A stretch of 64,000 bases of DNA from Posidonia oceanica. Taxonomy: Eukaryota > Streptophyta > Magnoliopsida > Alismatales > Posidoniaceae. This document shows positions 1-11,062 of the stretch, piece after piece (position 1 is the stretch's first letter; the number at the start of each line of letters is the position of its first letter). The notes under the pieces were generated by a model. The model did no database searches. It was not told the origin of the DNA and worked only from the letters and a program-made list of their open reading frames with translations. The stretch is from the NCBI GenBank assembly GCA_037176725.1, contig JAZBRS010000013.1, positions 9,551,001-9,615,000 of the forward strand, written 5' to 3'. The translations under genes and the position numbers were made by a program.

Positions 1-425
1 CCTAAAGACCTGAATGCAACTAAATGCAAACTTAGGGACCTATATGCAATGCTTTTAAAAAGATAGGGACCTGGATGCAACTAAATGCAAAGTCAGGGGC
101 CTATATGCAATGATTTTGAAAAGATAGGGACCTGGATGCAACTAAATGCAAAATCAGGGGCCTATATGCAATGATTTTGAAAAGATAGGGACCTGGATGC
201 AATGGAAATGCAAAGTCAGGGGCCTATATGTAGTGATTTTAAAAAGATAGGGACCTAGATGTAACTAAATGCAAAGTCAGGGGCCTATATGTAATGAAAA
301 TGCAAAGCTAGGGACCTGGATGCAAATAAATGCAAACTTAGGGACCTAAATGCAATGAAAATGCAAAGATAGGGACCTGGATGCAATGGAAATGCAAACC
401 TAGGGACCTGGATGCAATAAAAATA
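1..425 (-). repeat. GCAT/AGGTCC motif array in element A LTR
   Basis: An irregular array in which the plus strand alternates AGGGACCTGGATGCAA and related words with ATGCAAA every 25-40 bp. In the element's sense direction the core is TTGCAT followed by AGGTCC. The same array is at 19905-20405 in the 5' LTR, and related arrays lie at the corresponding place in the LTRs of element B and the solo LTR. Function unknown. Confidence 0.8.
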
Positions 426-3400
426 AGTCTCTGGATTTTTTAATAATGCAATAAGGTTTTAAAACAGAGATTAAATGAAATCTGAATGGACTGAGGACCT
501 AAATGCAAATGCAATAAAATGCAGAGTCTCGAATGCAATGCAATATGGAAAAAATGCAATTTAAATAAATGCTGTGAATGCATGCAGTGGACTGAAATGC
601 AAATTAAATAAATGCAGGGGCTAAAATGCAATGTAATATGATAAAGTATGAGATTAAATGATTTTAACAACTGAACAGAGGACTGATTTGTAAATAAAAT
701 AAATAGCAGGAGTTAAGAGTAATGTAATAAGATAAAAACATATATTTAAATGCTATTAATCAACTGGAGGACCTAGATGTAAAATAAATAAATTGCTAGA
801 CTAAAAACTAAGAGATGTTAAGGTATTTTGAACTGCAGGAGGACTAAGATGCAATAAAAATAAATAATAGGACTAAAACTAAAAAAAAATAAAATATTTT
901 GAACTACAGAGGGACTAAGATGCAATAAAAATAAATGACAGGACTGCAAGTAAATGATATCAAAAGAATTTAAACTACAGCAGGACTGAAATGAAAATAA
1001 AGGAAACTACAGAAATTAAACGCAATGTAATAAAGTTTTATTCAGGAATTAAATGAAACCTAAACTACGACTGGACCTAAAAGCAAATAAATAAAACTAA
1101 AAGAAACAAATGCAATACGAAGGTAAACTAACTAAGTTAAGAAAAAATAAAACAAAAGCTAACTAATGACAATAAAAAAAAGGTGGGGACTATCGCAGCG
1201 AGCTGCAGGTGCCTGCGCTGGAGAAGGAGGCTGGCAACGGCGGAGCGGAGGCATTGGCGAGCTGCAGGGGACCTCCCTGGAGGTCGCAGGAGGGTCGACG
1301 GGGATGACGGCGGTCGGAATGGGCTAGCGACGACGACGGAGCTCTGCAGAAGGTGCTGAAGGTAGAACGGCTGTAGGAGACGACGACGGCGGAAACGGAG
1401 AGCAGGGGGATGCTCCTGGGATCGGTGCGGAGCTCGGAGCACGGTCAGCGGGGGCTGCGGACGTCCGGAGCTCGGTCTGCACAGGTCGAGCTCGTTGGAG
1501 AAGAAGACCTCTTGGCGGCGACGATTCGGCCTCCGGCGAACCAGGGACCCAATCCTAGATCTAAGGGGCTGGGAAGCAAGAAGAGGCTGAAATTAGACTA
1601 TTGGTAAGATCAGGTACCTGTTTGCGCGGCTGGAACGCTCCCCCAACCTCAGTGGGTTGAGCAGGAGCCGGTGGAGGTGGTACTACTGCTGCGGACGTCC
1701 CCGGTGGCGCACGACGATTCGGACGAGTTGCTGGTGCTGCTCCGGAGCTCAGGAGCTGGTCAGGAGCGAAGTTGCACGCTTGCAGGAGGGAGACGGATTT
1801 TTGGATACTGCTGGTGGAGCTGGAGGTGGAGGTGGCACTCTATCGCTCTCTGGGCCGAGTGGAACACTCCGGTGGCTTGCTGGTGGCTCAGTGAAGATGG
1901 AGGAAGGGCTGAATTGGGTGGAAGGCGGCTGTGGAGGGAGTTTACTGGTTTGGTCATTTTGGGTGGAATCGGGTGTAGAGGTGTTCGGTGTGGTGTGTGG
2001 GAGCTACGATGGGTTTGGGGGTGAAGTGTTGGGTGGTCTGAGAAGATGGTGGTTCGGTGAGTAGGGTGGAGGAGTTTGGGGAGATGGAGTGGACTGTGGA
2101 GCTGGGAATTTTCGGGGGAAAGGAGGTCTGGGTGTGTGCGGGAGGAAGTGAGTGTTTGGGATGGTTTCTAGGCTGCTGGCTGGGCGGTGAAGTGGGGAAT
2201 CGGATGCTGGGTGTTTGGGTGTGGATTGGGAAGTGGATTGCAGGAGAGTGGAAGCTAGAAGGAGGCTGGTTGCTTGGGAGGGAATTCGGAATTGCAGAGG
2301 GAAGAAGAAGGGATTGGGTTCTCTCTGGCTCACTCAAACGCTCGTTCTGGAAAGGTGGCCCAGGAGAAGGAGAAGGGATTGGTTTTATCCAGAGACGAGC
2401 ACTCGAGTGGTGGATTCAAACCACGAGCGTGGGGAGACTGTGTTGTGAAAGGAGGCCTCGCCGACGAGACGCGCGACAAGCCCTGGAGTAACTACCGCAG
2501 AAGGATGTGTCGGCAAAGGACGGGCGAGCTGAGAGAGGCTGTGAGTGCAGGGGTGGCAGGCGAGGTGAGTTGACGGTGGGGGGAAATTTGAATTGCGAGG
2601 GAAAGCTGAGGAGGAGGAGGAGAAGCCGGTTGAAGGTCGTGGGCCTGAGGAGGAAGAAAGGAGAAGGAAGAAGAAGGAGAAGGCCGGGGGAGAAAAAAGA
2701 AGAAAGAAAAAAGAAGGAAGAGAAGGTGGGCTGGGTTGGGCCGACTGAAAGAAAAAAAGGAAAAAAGAAAGAAAGAAGGCTGGTAGTGGGCTGGGTCGGA
2801 TAAAAAGGAAGAAAAGAAAGGAAAATGGGGAAAAAGAAAAGAAGGAGAAAAAGAAAGGGAAATTGGGTTTTGGGAATAGAAAAAGTGGTTGTTTTTTAGA
2901 TTAAGGTTTTTAATTAGGGTTTAGAAGATTGTTTTTAATTTTTTAATTAGGGTTTAAAGGGGTTTTAGTTTTGTTTTTTAGTTTAAGTTTTTACAATTGT
3001 TTTTCTTAAATTTTTTCTTTTAATTGTATTTTAGGTTTGTTAATTGTTTGTTGTTGTTTTTTAATTATTTTTAAGCTTATTTTACTTATTTAGTTCTTTC
3101 TCCTTTTTTTTAGTTAAGTCTTTTAAATTGGTTTTCTTATATTTATGTTTTAATTGTTTTTTAGGTTTGTTAATTGTTTGTTGTTTGTTTTTTAATTGTT
3201 TATCCTAGGTCCTTTGATTGTTTCTTTTTTCTAGGACTTTCTTTTGATTGTTTTTTTAAAAGGGGTTTTTTCCTTTTGTTTGTTTTAATTATATTTTTCT
3301 TTTGTTTGTTTTTTAATTATATTTTTGGACTGTATTCTTAGTCTTTAGTTGCTTTTTAACTGGATTTTTCTTCTAATTGTTTGTCTAAGTTTTTAATTAT

Positions 3401-4192
3401 TTTTTAAGGTTTTGATTTGTTTCTTCTTGTGTTTTCCTTTTTAATTAGGGTTTTAGGGTTTAATGTGGAAAAAGGAAAAGAAAGAAAGAAAGAAAGAAGG
3501 AAAGAAAGATAGAAACGAAGGGAGAAAGAAAGAAAGAAAGGGAGGGAAGGAAAGAAGTTAAAGATTAAATAATCATGGGATAAAATAAAATAAAATAAAA
3601 ATAAGGATAAAATAAAGGGAAGAAAGAAGCATAAGTGGGGAGGAGCAAGAATATGGTGGGCCCACTGGAGAGCAAGAAAAGAAGAAAGAAAGAGAGGAAA
3701 AGAAGGAGAATGAGAAGGAGGATAAAGAGGAGAGAGAAAAGAATAATCTGGAGAGAGAAAAGGATAATCTGGAGAGATGAGGAGGATAATGACTTGAATT
3801 TGGAGTGGTTTTAAGTGAGTGTGTGACCTAAGGTTTCTAATGTTTGACCTAGGGTTTAAAATGGGATTTTGGGAGGTTTTTGGAAGGATTTTGGGTTTTA
3901 GAAAAAGGGTGGTTTTACCTAGGTTTTCTAGGATTTTTGGGAGTAGTTTTGGTGGGAGATTCTTGAGGTTTTTGGATGGTTTTCTAGGTTGAAGAAAGGA
4001 TGGGTTTTCCTAGGGTTTTTGGATGGTTTTTGGGTTAGGGAATGGGTGTAGTTCTAGGTTTGTTTTTGGGGTTTGATTTGGAGTTTTGGTTTGAAAAGAA
4101 GGGTGTGATTTTGGATTTAGTTTAAGTGTTTGGTTCAGAAGCCACCAGGGAGAGATTCCACTAATTCAGCCTGTCAAAATGGGGTGTCTACA
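1..4192 (-). mobile_element. Element A, 3' LTR (truncated by window start)
   Basis: The segment is repeated at 19980-24131 with a few percent divergence by eye, including small indels. Its right end, read on the minus strand, begins TGTAGACACCCC, the same tip as the other copy. The missing part (about 1 kb) lies left of the window. Read on the plus strand the layout is: a GCAT/AGGGACC motif array (1-425), AT-rich sequence to about 1180, a GC-rich block (about 1180-2600), purine-rich runs (about 2590-2880 and 3470-3790), a T-rich stretch (2890-3440), and the U3 tip with CCTAGG-type inverted repeats (about 3910-4020). Open frames in the GC-rich and purine-rich parts are compositional and were not annotated. 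No target-site duplication can be tested here because the outer end is not visible. Confidence 0.92.
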
Positions 4193-4206
4193 GATGCCTC
4201 TCCCTT
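4193..4206 (-). other. Polypurine tract of element A
   Basis: On the minus strand AAGGGAGAGGCATC directly precedes the LTR tip TGTAGACACC. This is where plus-strand DNA synthesis is expected to be primed. Element B has GAGGGGCATC in the same place. Confidence 0.75.
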
Positions 4207-4738
4207 AGCGAGGTCAAGCGAAGTGAGGCCGCTGTTCAGGGTTGACAAAACACTCCACCTGACCGGCGAGAGCACAAAATTGCTATCTGCATGAGTCGCT
4301 TATCTAGCGGATGCACCGAACATCGTGGCTCGTTGCCGCAATGCAGAATGCTGATGTAGATGCGAATGCTGATGGAATGCAATGCGACTATCTAGCATGC
4401 GATGTCAAAACTAGAAAAATGCAGGATTGATGCAAAAGGATGCTGAAAGGAAAACAGCGATGCAGCGCGAAAATCTGGAGGCTGACCCAAACTTGCGCAA
4501 CAAGCGGCACCGGGCAAGACTGACGGGCATGCCGACCGGGAAGTGAGGTCTGCCAGCCCAGAGAGAGAGAGGGGAAAGAGGAGGCCTATCCCTGCCTGAG
4601 GGAGCAAGCAAGGCGGCTAGGGCTACACAGCAAAGGGGCAAATAAGAACAAAAGAGGCGCGAGAGGAGAGGGGCGCCTTCTCTTATCGCGGAGGCATGCG
4701 GGACATCATCCTCTTGGAACAAAGTCACGCGAAGGGAG
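4207..4738 (-). other. Element A 3' untranslated spacer, proximal
   Basis: Between the polypurine tract and the hairpin array. It has a counterpart in element B at about 56360-56880, including the direct words CTTCGCTTGACCTCGCT. No coding signal is visible. Confidence 0.6.
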
Positions 4739-5656
4739 TGATAAGATATCGGACTTATCGACCGAAGGTGATGAGTTTCGGATCATTAGCCGGGAAGCGA
4801 TGTTTTACGGTTCATCAAACCGGAAGAGGGTGATAGTTACTGGATATCAGTCGGAAAACACAATTGTGCAAGATAGTTTCGGATATCAGCCGGAAGAGTG
4901 ATGAGTTTCGGATCATCAGCCGAAAAGCGATAGTTTACGGTCCTATCAACCGGAAGCGATAGTTTACGGTCCTATCAACCAGAAGTGATAGTTTATGGTC
5001 CTATCAACCGGAAGCGCAATCATGAGTGATAGTTACTGGATATCAGCCGGAAAACGCAAATGCCCGCGATAGTTTTGGATATCAGCCAAGGAGCGATGAG
5101 TTTCGGATCATCAGCCGAAGAGCGATGTTTTACGGATCGTCAAATTGGAAGCGATAGTTTATGGTCCTATCAACCGGAAGCGATAGTTTACGGTCCTACC
5201 AACCGGAAAGCGATAGTTTACGGTCCTATCAACTGGAAAGCGATGTTTTACGGATCATCAAACTAGAAAGGGGCGTTTGCGAGTGATAGTTACTGGATAT
5301 CAACCGGAAAACACAACTGCAGGTGATAGTTTTGGATATCAGCCAAAGAGAGATGAGTTTCGGATCATCAACCGGAGAGCGATAGTTTACGGTCCTATCA
5401 ACCGGAAGCGATAGTTTACGGTCCTATCAACCGGAAGGTGCAGTTGTGAGTGATAGTTACTGGATATCAGCCGAAAGAGTGATGAGTTTCGGATCATCAG
5501 CCGAAGAATGATGAGTTTCAGATCATCAGCCGAAGAGTGATGAGTTTCGGATCATCAGCCGAAGAGGTGCTTGATTGTTGGATTGATAAGATATCGGACT
5601 TATTGGCCGCCAAATGGATGGATGATAAAATATCGGACTTATCGACCGGCAAATGA
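4739..5656 (-). repeat. Element A 3'-UTR hairpin array
   Basis: About 30 tandem units spaced near 28-30 bp. Each contains a short inverted repeat with arms starting GAT and ending ATC. On the plus strand the types include GATAAG...CTTATC, GATAG...CTATC, GATGA...TCATC, GATG...CATC and GATA...TATC, with loops of about 8-10 nt rich in CGG and TTT. The linkers read AACCGG, AGCCGG or AGCCGA. The array lies between the PMD-like ORF and the polypurine tract, the position where Tat/Ogre elements are known to carry hypervariable tandem repeats. Element B has a longer array at 54445-56356 on the other strand. Confidence 0.9.
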
Positions 5657-6144
5657 AGGTTTTGCGAGAGCAGATCATCCCATGATATCTAGGGATATCA
5701 TGGGGGAAAGATGGGAGGAATGATACCAAGGGGCTGTCAAAAAAGATGTCCCTGGTATCAGGATGATGCCAGGGGTTGGCCAGTGCATCCTTGGCATCGA
5801 AAACGAAAGGTAGAGACAAAACTGACGTGTTTGTCAAACGAGTAGTTTGGGGTACCATTCCCTGAGGGAAGATCCGGGTGATGGTGCTCGGTGGCCTCGC
5901 TTGTTTGGATGGCGCGGGTCAGCACTTGGATTGATTGAGGAGGACTTTCCTGCGGTGTTTGGCAGCAAGTCTGGCCTGGGGCCGTACAATATGATTGGTG
6001 CGAACATGCATGCACTGGAGCAGACTTGAAACACAAACAAGTGGCTCAGAATGCCTTTGTATTGATAGAGCTTTGATTACACGCCTAAGGCAGGCCAAAA
6101 GATACAGCATAAAAACTAAACAGGTAAACAGCTATACATGTGCC
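5657..6144 (-). other. Spacer between PMD-like ORF and hairpin array (element A)
   Basis: Non-coding spacer with a counterpart in element B at about 53912-54440. Both contain an inverted-repeat-like word (GATGCCAGGGG / CCTGGTATCA around 5750 in A and 54330-54360 in B) just before the array. Open frames here are short and not conserved. Confidence 0.5.
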
Positions 6145-7347
6145 CTAGTTGATTTGGGCTTTCTTTGACTTTCTGGAGTCGGGGAACAGGGGAGCGCCAG
6201 GAGGTATCTCACTGATGGGCCAGAGCGCCTACACCTCTGTCAGGTATTCAGGAGTGCACCCCAAGCCTTGTGTGGATGTTATGTCAGTAGACCGCACTCC
6301 GTGCTGCATCAGGTCAGCTAGCTCAGTTGTAGCAGATGTCGAGCCGAATGGATATGCCTGGAGGAGCCCGGGGGCTGTGCTGTTGATGAAGGCACCCTGT
6401 TGGAGGCCGAACTGCCTCATGACCCGGATGGGATGATACTCCACACTCCCGGTGAATCCTGGCAGCACAACAAGTCGCGCATCGCGGGTGCCAAAGAAGA
6501 CAGTGAAAGGCTCGGCCGTGGATGGAATGATGAGCCATGCTATGGTATCGTCAGTCAGTTCTGATAGCTTCTTATACTCCTCTGGGACACTCTTGATTGT
6601 CTTGGCATGGCCGCTGTTGCAGTATGTTTCAATAGCATTACCCCGGGGGTGCAGGATGTCCAATTCTAAATGTGCAGCCAGCCAGATCTGTACTAGCACT
6701 CCGCAGCCGTGGAAGTGGCGGCAGTAGTGAGAGATGCGGTCCAGTCTGTGGTAGGTTTCAGCCAGGACAATTGGTGCCAAGTCTATCCACCGAGTCACCA
6801 CAGCTAGCGCGATTTCAGCAATTTCTATCGCAACTATCATCCGACCGTGCGTGAATATCAGCTCGCCTAGAAATCGGGTGACAAATCCCTGAAGCCATAG
6901 CTTGTCTCCGAGCTCAGCACGCTTGTCCACAATCTCATCGAAGTATGCTAGGCGTAGCATGGGCGTAAGGCCACTGGTGCAGATCAATCTTTGCTGGCAC
7001 CGATCAGTAGAGAGCCTAGATAGTTTGCTCAGGACCGCTGTGTACTTGTCACGCCTCATGAAGATGGGCGGTCCCATTAGCCGGGAGAAGTCACAGATCC
7101 AGCGCACTTCCTCCAGCGTGGGTGTCAGCTCTGTTCTTCCGAAGCGGAAGACATGATGCGCCGGCTTCCAGAATCTTGCGGTAGCGCATAAGAGGTGTAG
7201 GCTTACTTCGATATCAACTGCCTTCAGAAGTTTAGTTGGTATGCTCCACAGGCGCAGCTTTTCATAGTCATCTTGGGTGAGCGTGCCAACCCAACCCCGT
7301 AGGGTCTCAAAGCAGTGTACTGGGGTCTCGAGAGTGAAGAAGCCCAT
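6145..7347 (-). pseudogene. Plant mobile domain / DUF7745-like ORF in element A (one nonsense codon near the end)
   Basis: About 400 codons downstream of pol in the same orientation. The likely start is the ATG at 7345-7347, because element B aligns from the same MG...TLETP and both sites have a strong context (purine at -3, G at +4). Recognition comes from an N-terminal block with FWKPAHHVFRFGRTELTPTL (about residues 57-76), followed by a cysteine-containing CDFSRLMG, and a C-terminal block with EYHPIRVMRQFGLQQ, whose RVMRQFG word is typical of plant mobile domain and DUF7745 proteins. These families are known to have been spread by plant transposons; their biochemical role is unclear. Reading is open from 7347 to a TAG at 6229-6231. 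Homology to element B continues through that TAG to a second stop at 6145-6147, so the last ~27 codons are cut off. This is the longest open frame in the otherwise badly broken element. Family assignment is by motif only. Confidence 0.72.
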
Positions 7348-8820
7348 GGTGCAGGCCGCAGAATGTAGGCAGACGGATGCCACAGAATCTTCAGGGTACC
7401 TGTTATCAAGGTTGTAGATAGTCAGATCACACAGGCATATAATCGCTAACTGAAAGCAGAATCTGAAGCTGGTAAAGCAGTTTAATATATTCGGTAGTTA
7501 ATATCAGAACATAGCAGTTAAGCACATATAAGCAGAGGGGATTCTGTTGGTACAGGGGCGAGCAGAAGTTCTAGACCAGTGCAGCTCGAACGGCGTCAAC
7601 GCGTGCTTGGCAAGAGTATTGTCTCAGAGTTGAGGCAAGTTTTGCAGAGCGGAATGATTGAGAGGGGGAAGGAATGATTGGAGATGCAGATATGCATGAT
7701 GGGTTGATATGCATTAAATATAATTGGTATGCTTTGCCCTCAGCATACGGAGTGTTTTGGTGCCTGCTGTAGAGGAAGAGAGTGGTCCCTGACTCACTAG
7801 GCCCTACTTGGACTCCTAACTTGTTGGTGGCACTTCGGAAGGGGTGTTGGTGGTATTCAGGTGGTGGTGTAGCGAGGACAGGCTACCTGCCAAACTCTTC
7901 AAGACCTACACCTACTTTCTCTCTCTCTTTTTTTTTGTTTTCTCCCACATGGGTGTGCAGGCTTTCCCTGCCCCTGGCTTGGAGGCGATGGGTGTCTAGC
8001 TTTGAGGTGGGGGAGTTGTAGACTGTTTAGGCTTGCACCCTTGGTTCCTTTCTAAGGTATGGAGGGATAATATTGCCTGTATTTCTGAGGCCGACCTTTG
8101 TCCAATCTCTTTCTTTTTCCCCCTTTTTTTTTTCTTTTGCTTGCTTTCTTCTCTTTTCTCTTTTTTTTTGTTTGTTTCTTCTTCTTTTTTCCTTTTCTCT
8201 TTTTTTTCACAGGCTTCCGCTATCCCTATTTTGGAAGTAGGAAGGGGTGCATAGATTCATGGATGTGGGCTTTGGGTCCTCTCCAAGGTGATCTAGAGGG
8301 GCAAGGTTGGACTGCACACCCCTATCTCTAGGGCCAACTTCTGTCTTTGCCTTCTATCGTTTTCCATCTGTGCCCAAGCTTAGACATTTACTCTTTTTAG
8401 CTCTCACCCTAGCATTTTTTCTCCCTCTAGAGGTGTATGTCCTATGAGTTTGGGCATTTCACCTGTCCTGATTGGGTGGTGGCTCCCTCACTAGCTAAGA
8501 CATCCGTGTAGTGTCGGGTGAGGCAAGGTGGACTCCTTCCAGAGCAGGCAAGCACTTCCGATCTTCATCACCGGGCGAAATGCAATGCATGATTTATGAG
8601 GATGACGATGATGATTTCGAAAGGGATAATGTTTGGAAGGGACAAAATGTATGAGGATGTGTAGTGGAGAAGAAATGCAAGAGATGGGTCGAAGAAGTAT
8701 GAGAAAATGTACAGGAGTAGAGATGCAAGAGGCAAGATAAGAGATGTGTGGAGATGTACAAAGAGTGAGAATGCAAGCGACGGGATGGGGGAGAAGAATC
8801 TGTAACAGGGTTGCCCCAGG
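7348..8820 (-). other. Spacer between integrase and PMD-like ORF (element A)
   Basis: About 1.5 kb without a conserved frame. It holds a pyrimidine-rich run on the plus strand (about 8100-8215) and short GATGATGATT-type repeats (about 8590-8780). Both have counterparts in element B (51810-51960 and 51300-51450). Near its ORF end (7384-7440) a block ending TTGATAACAG on the minus strand is strongly conserved with element B and resembles a 3' splice site. Confidence 0.6.
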
Positions 8821-9900
8821 TTACTGATAGTACTTCTTGAGGTAGCACAAGTTGACAGGTTCAGACTGCTCAACCTGATTCATGTCCTCAAGAGTTACAG
8901 CACTGCCTGAGAAGACCTGCTTGACCACAAAGGGGCCACGCCAATTAGGTCGAAATTTACCTCGACCATCAAGTAAATGAATGGCGCGCAGAACAAGATC
9001 TACTGATTGGAAGCTTCTAGGTTGAACCTTCTTCAAGTACGCTCTGGCCATTCGCTTCTAGTAATAGTGAGCATTGTGCATAGCTTGCAGCCTATGCTCA
9101 TCAATCAGATTTAGTTGGACGCAGCGATCTTCGACCCATTCTGCTTCTTCTAACTCAGCTTCGCGTAGGATCTGCAGTGAGGGGATCTCTATTTCGATAG
9201 GCAGCACTGCCTCCATATCGTACACCAGAGAGTACGGGGTGGCTCCTGTTGAAGTCTGGACAAATGTCCTGTATGCCTAGAGTGCGTAAGGAAGCTTGTC
9301 ATGCCAGTCCTTGTGAGTTTCCACCATCTTTTTCAGGATCTTAACAAGGTTCTTGTTGGCGGACTCTACTGCGCTGTTCATCTACGACCGATAAGGTAAG
9401 GATCTGTGGTGCTTGATGTTGAAGCTCTACAGATAGTCTTCGATCCTCTTGGCGATAAAATTCATGCCATTATCAGAGATGAGCGCATGTGGGACCCTAT
9501 ACTGGGGTATGATTATTTCTGATAAACTTTTCTGTAGCCACGGCAGTAACTGTTTTGTAGGAGGTCGCTTCCACCCACTTGTTAAAGTAATCGATCGCTA
9601 CCAGAATGTAGCGATAACCATTAGAAGCTGCAGGGTGGATGGCGCCAATGACATCAATCCCCTAGGTGGAGAAGGGCCACGGCGATGACATGCTATGCAA
9701 TTCCTGTGAGGGTGCCCGAATGAAGTTGCCATGCACTTGACAGTTGTGGCATCTGCACACGAACCGGCAGCAGTCTGCTTCCATGGTTAGCCAAAAGTAG
9801 CCTTGAAGCATTATCTTCTTGGCCAGGAGGACACCGTTCATGTGCAGGCCGCAAATTCTCGCATGTACTTGAAGCATCAGCGTGTCAGCCTTCGATTTGT
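8821..9900 (-). pseudogene. Degenerate integrase, element A pol
   Basis: Minus-strand remnant of a Ty3/gypsy integrase, the enzyme that joins element cDNA to host DNA. The zinc-binding HHCC region is near 9728-9870 (ends CHNCQVHG). The catalytic core follows but is broken: TAG codons at 9662-9664, 9427-9429, 9382-9384, 9277-9279 and 9058-9060, plus a short deletion near 9500 relative to element B that shifts frame. The C-terminal part with FRPNWRGPFVVKQV is open at 8821-9051 and ends in KKYYQ. There is no chromodomain. Alignment with element B shows that most of these stops replace CAG or TGG codons. It cannot make a full protein. Confidence 0.9.
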
Positions 9901-10550
9901 TCAAGCAGCGCAGAAGCATTTGATTGTATGACCTTCTGTATAACTGTCCTGCCCCTAGTACATACTTTGACGCCAGACGTGCCAAAGTTCTTTTATCTGC
10001 TGCTGAGGTACCGGGCAGAAGGCTGCCAGACTCCAGAAAAGCCTTTATGTCATGACACCAGGGCTGCTCCTCTGCTGGATCTGTCTCTTCTATGCTCATA
10101 CAGTGTGCAGGCTGCCCTATGCGAGTAACTGATACATCCATTGTGCTGTCTTCAGGTATGCTGAACCAGGACGCCAGGGTTGCCAACGCATTTACATATG
10201 CATTCCTTGCTCTGTTCATGTATGTGAAGCGGATGCTTGCAAATTCTTCTATCAGCTTCAGCAAGTGTTCGTGATATGGCAGTAACTTTGGATCCTTTGT
10301 CTTCCAGTCACCATTCACTTGAGAAATCACCAGCATGGCATCGCCGTGCACAAGCAGCTTCTGCACCTCATGCTCGAGGGCAACATTCAGTCCTAGGATG
10401 CACGCTTCATATTCTGCCTCGTTGTTGGTGCATTTGAAGGTCAGCTTTCTTGCGAAGGGAATCACCTGTCCCTAAGGTGTTGTTAGCACTACGCCTACAC
10501 TTCGGCCCTTCTTGTTGACAGCGCCATCGAAGTACAGCTGCCACTGCTCT
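9901..10550 (-). pseudogene. Second (plant-type) RNase H, aRNH, and linker, element A
   Basis: A second RNase H-fold domain between the usual RNase H and integrase is a known hallmark of the Tat lineage. Visible motifs in order: YFDGAVNKKG (first acidic residue), a TAG at 10472-10474 where the frame reads TP-stop-GQ, NNEAEYEA (Glu), VHGDAMLVISQVNG (Asp), and RARNAYVNALATLASW. In the last motif element B has ADALA, so the final catalytic Asp appears changed to Asn in A. The domain ends near 10162. A linker of about 260 bp leads to the integrase zinc finger. Confidence 0.85.
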
Positions 10551-11062
10551 TGATCTTCAGGGTCTTTCTCCTCAGAGTCCTCCATTGCAAAGAGAATGTC
10601 CTCGTCTGGGAACTGCGTCTGGAGTGGCTGGTATTCAGGCAGAGAGAAATCAGCAAGATGGTCTGCCATGGCTTGGCCCTTCATGGACTTCTGAGTGACA
10701 AAGGTGACGTCGTACTGAGACAGTAGTACCTGCCAATTAACACATCTACCCACCATGGCCGGCTTCTGAAAGAGGAACTTTATAGGATCATGCTGGCACA
10801 AGAGCTGAACTGGGTATGCCATCATGTAATGCCTTAGTTTCTATGCAGCCCAGACAAGAGATAGGTAGGTCTTCTCTATTGTGCTGTACCTGGCTTCGCA
10901 TTCATTGAACTTCTTGCTCAGGTAATAAATGGCGCGCTCCTTTCTACCTGACTCATCATGTTGGCCCAAGACGGCGTCCATGGAATGCTGCGTGGTAGAA
11001 AGGTAGAGAAGCAAAGGTCTCCCTGGCGTGGGGGGAACCAAGACAAGAGGCTTGATCAACAG
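10551..11062 (-). pseudogene. RNase H (first copy), element A
   Basis: Classic Ty3/gypsy RNase H region following RT, here lacking a clear full set of catalytic residues, as is usual in elements with a second RNase H. Recognisable blocks are RPLLLYLSTTQHSMDAVLGQ, AIYYLSKKFNECEARYSTIE and, near the end, GQAMADHLADF. Two TAG codons interrupt it or its border: 10841-10843 and 11063-11065. Both read as former glutamine codons from the surrounding family pattern. In element B this whole domain is deleted. Confidence 0.8.

Noticed and set aside
2057..2573. Several overlapping 77-144 codon frames in the GC-rich block of element A's LTR (and copies near 22179)
   Set aside because: Different frames are open in the two LTR copies and indels break them; compositional.
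3440..3465. Telomere-like TTAGGGTTTTAGGGTTTA
   Set aside because: Only two or three degenerate motifs in a T-rich LTR stretch; not an interstitial telomere array. A telobox role is possible but unsupported.
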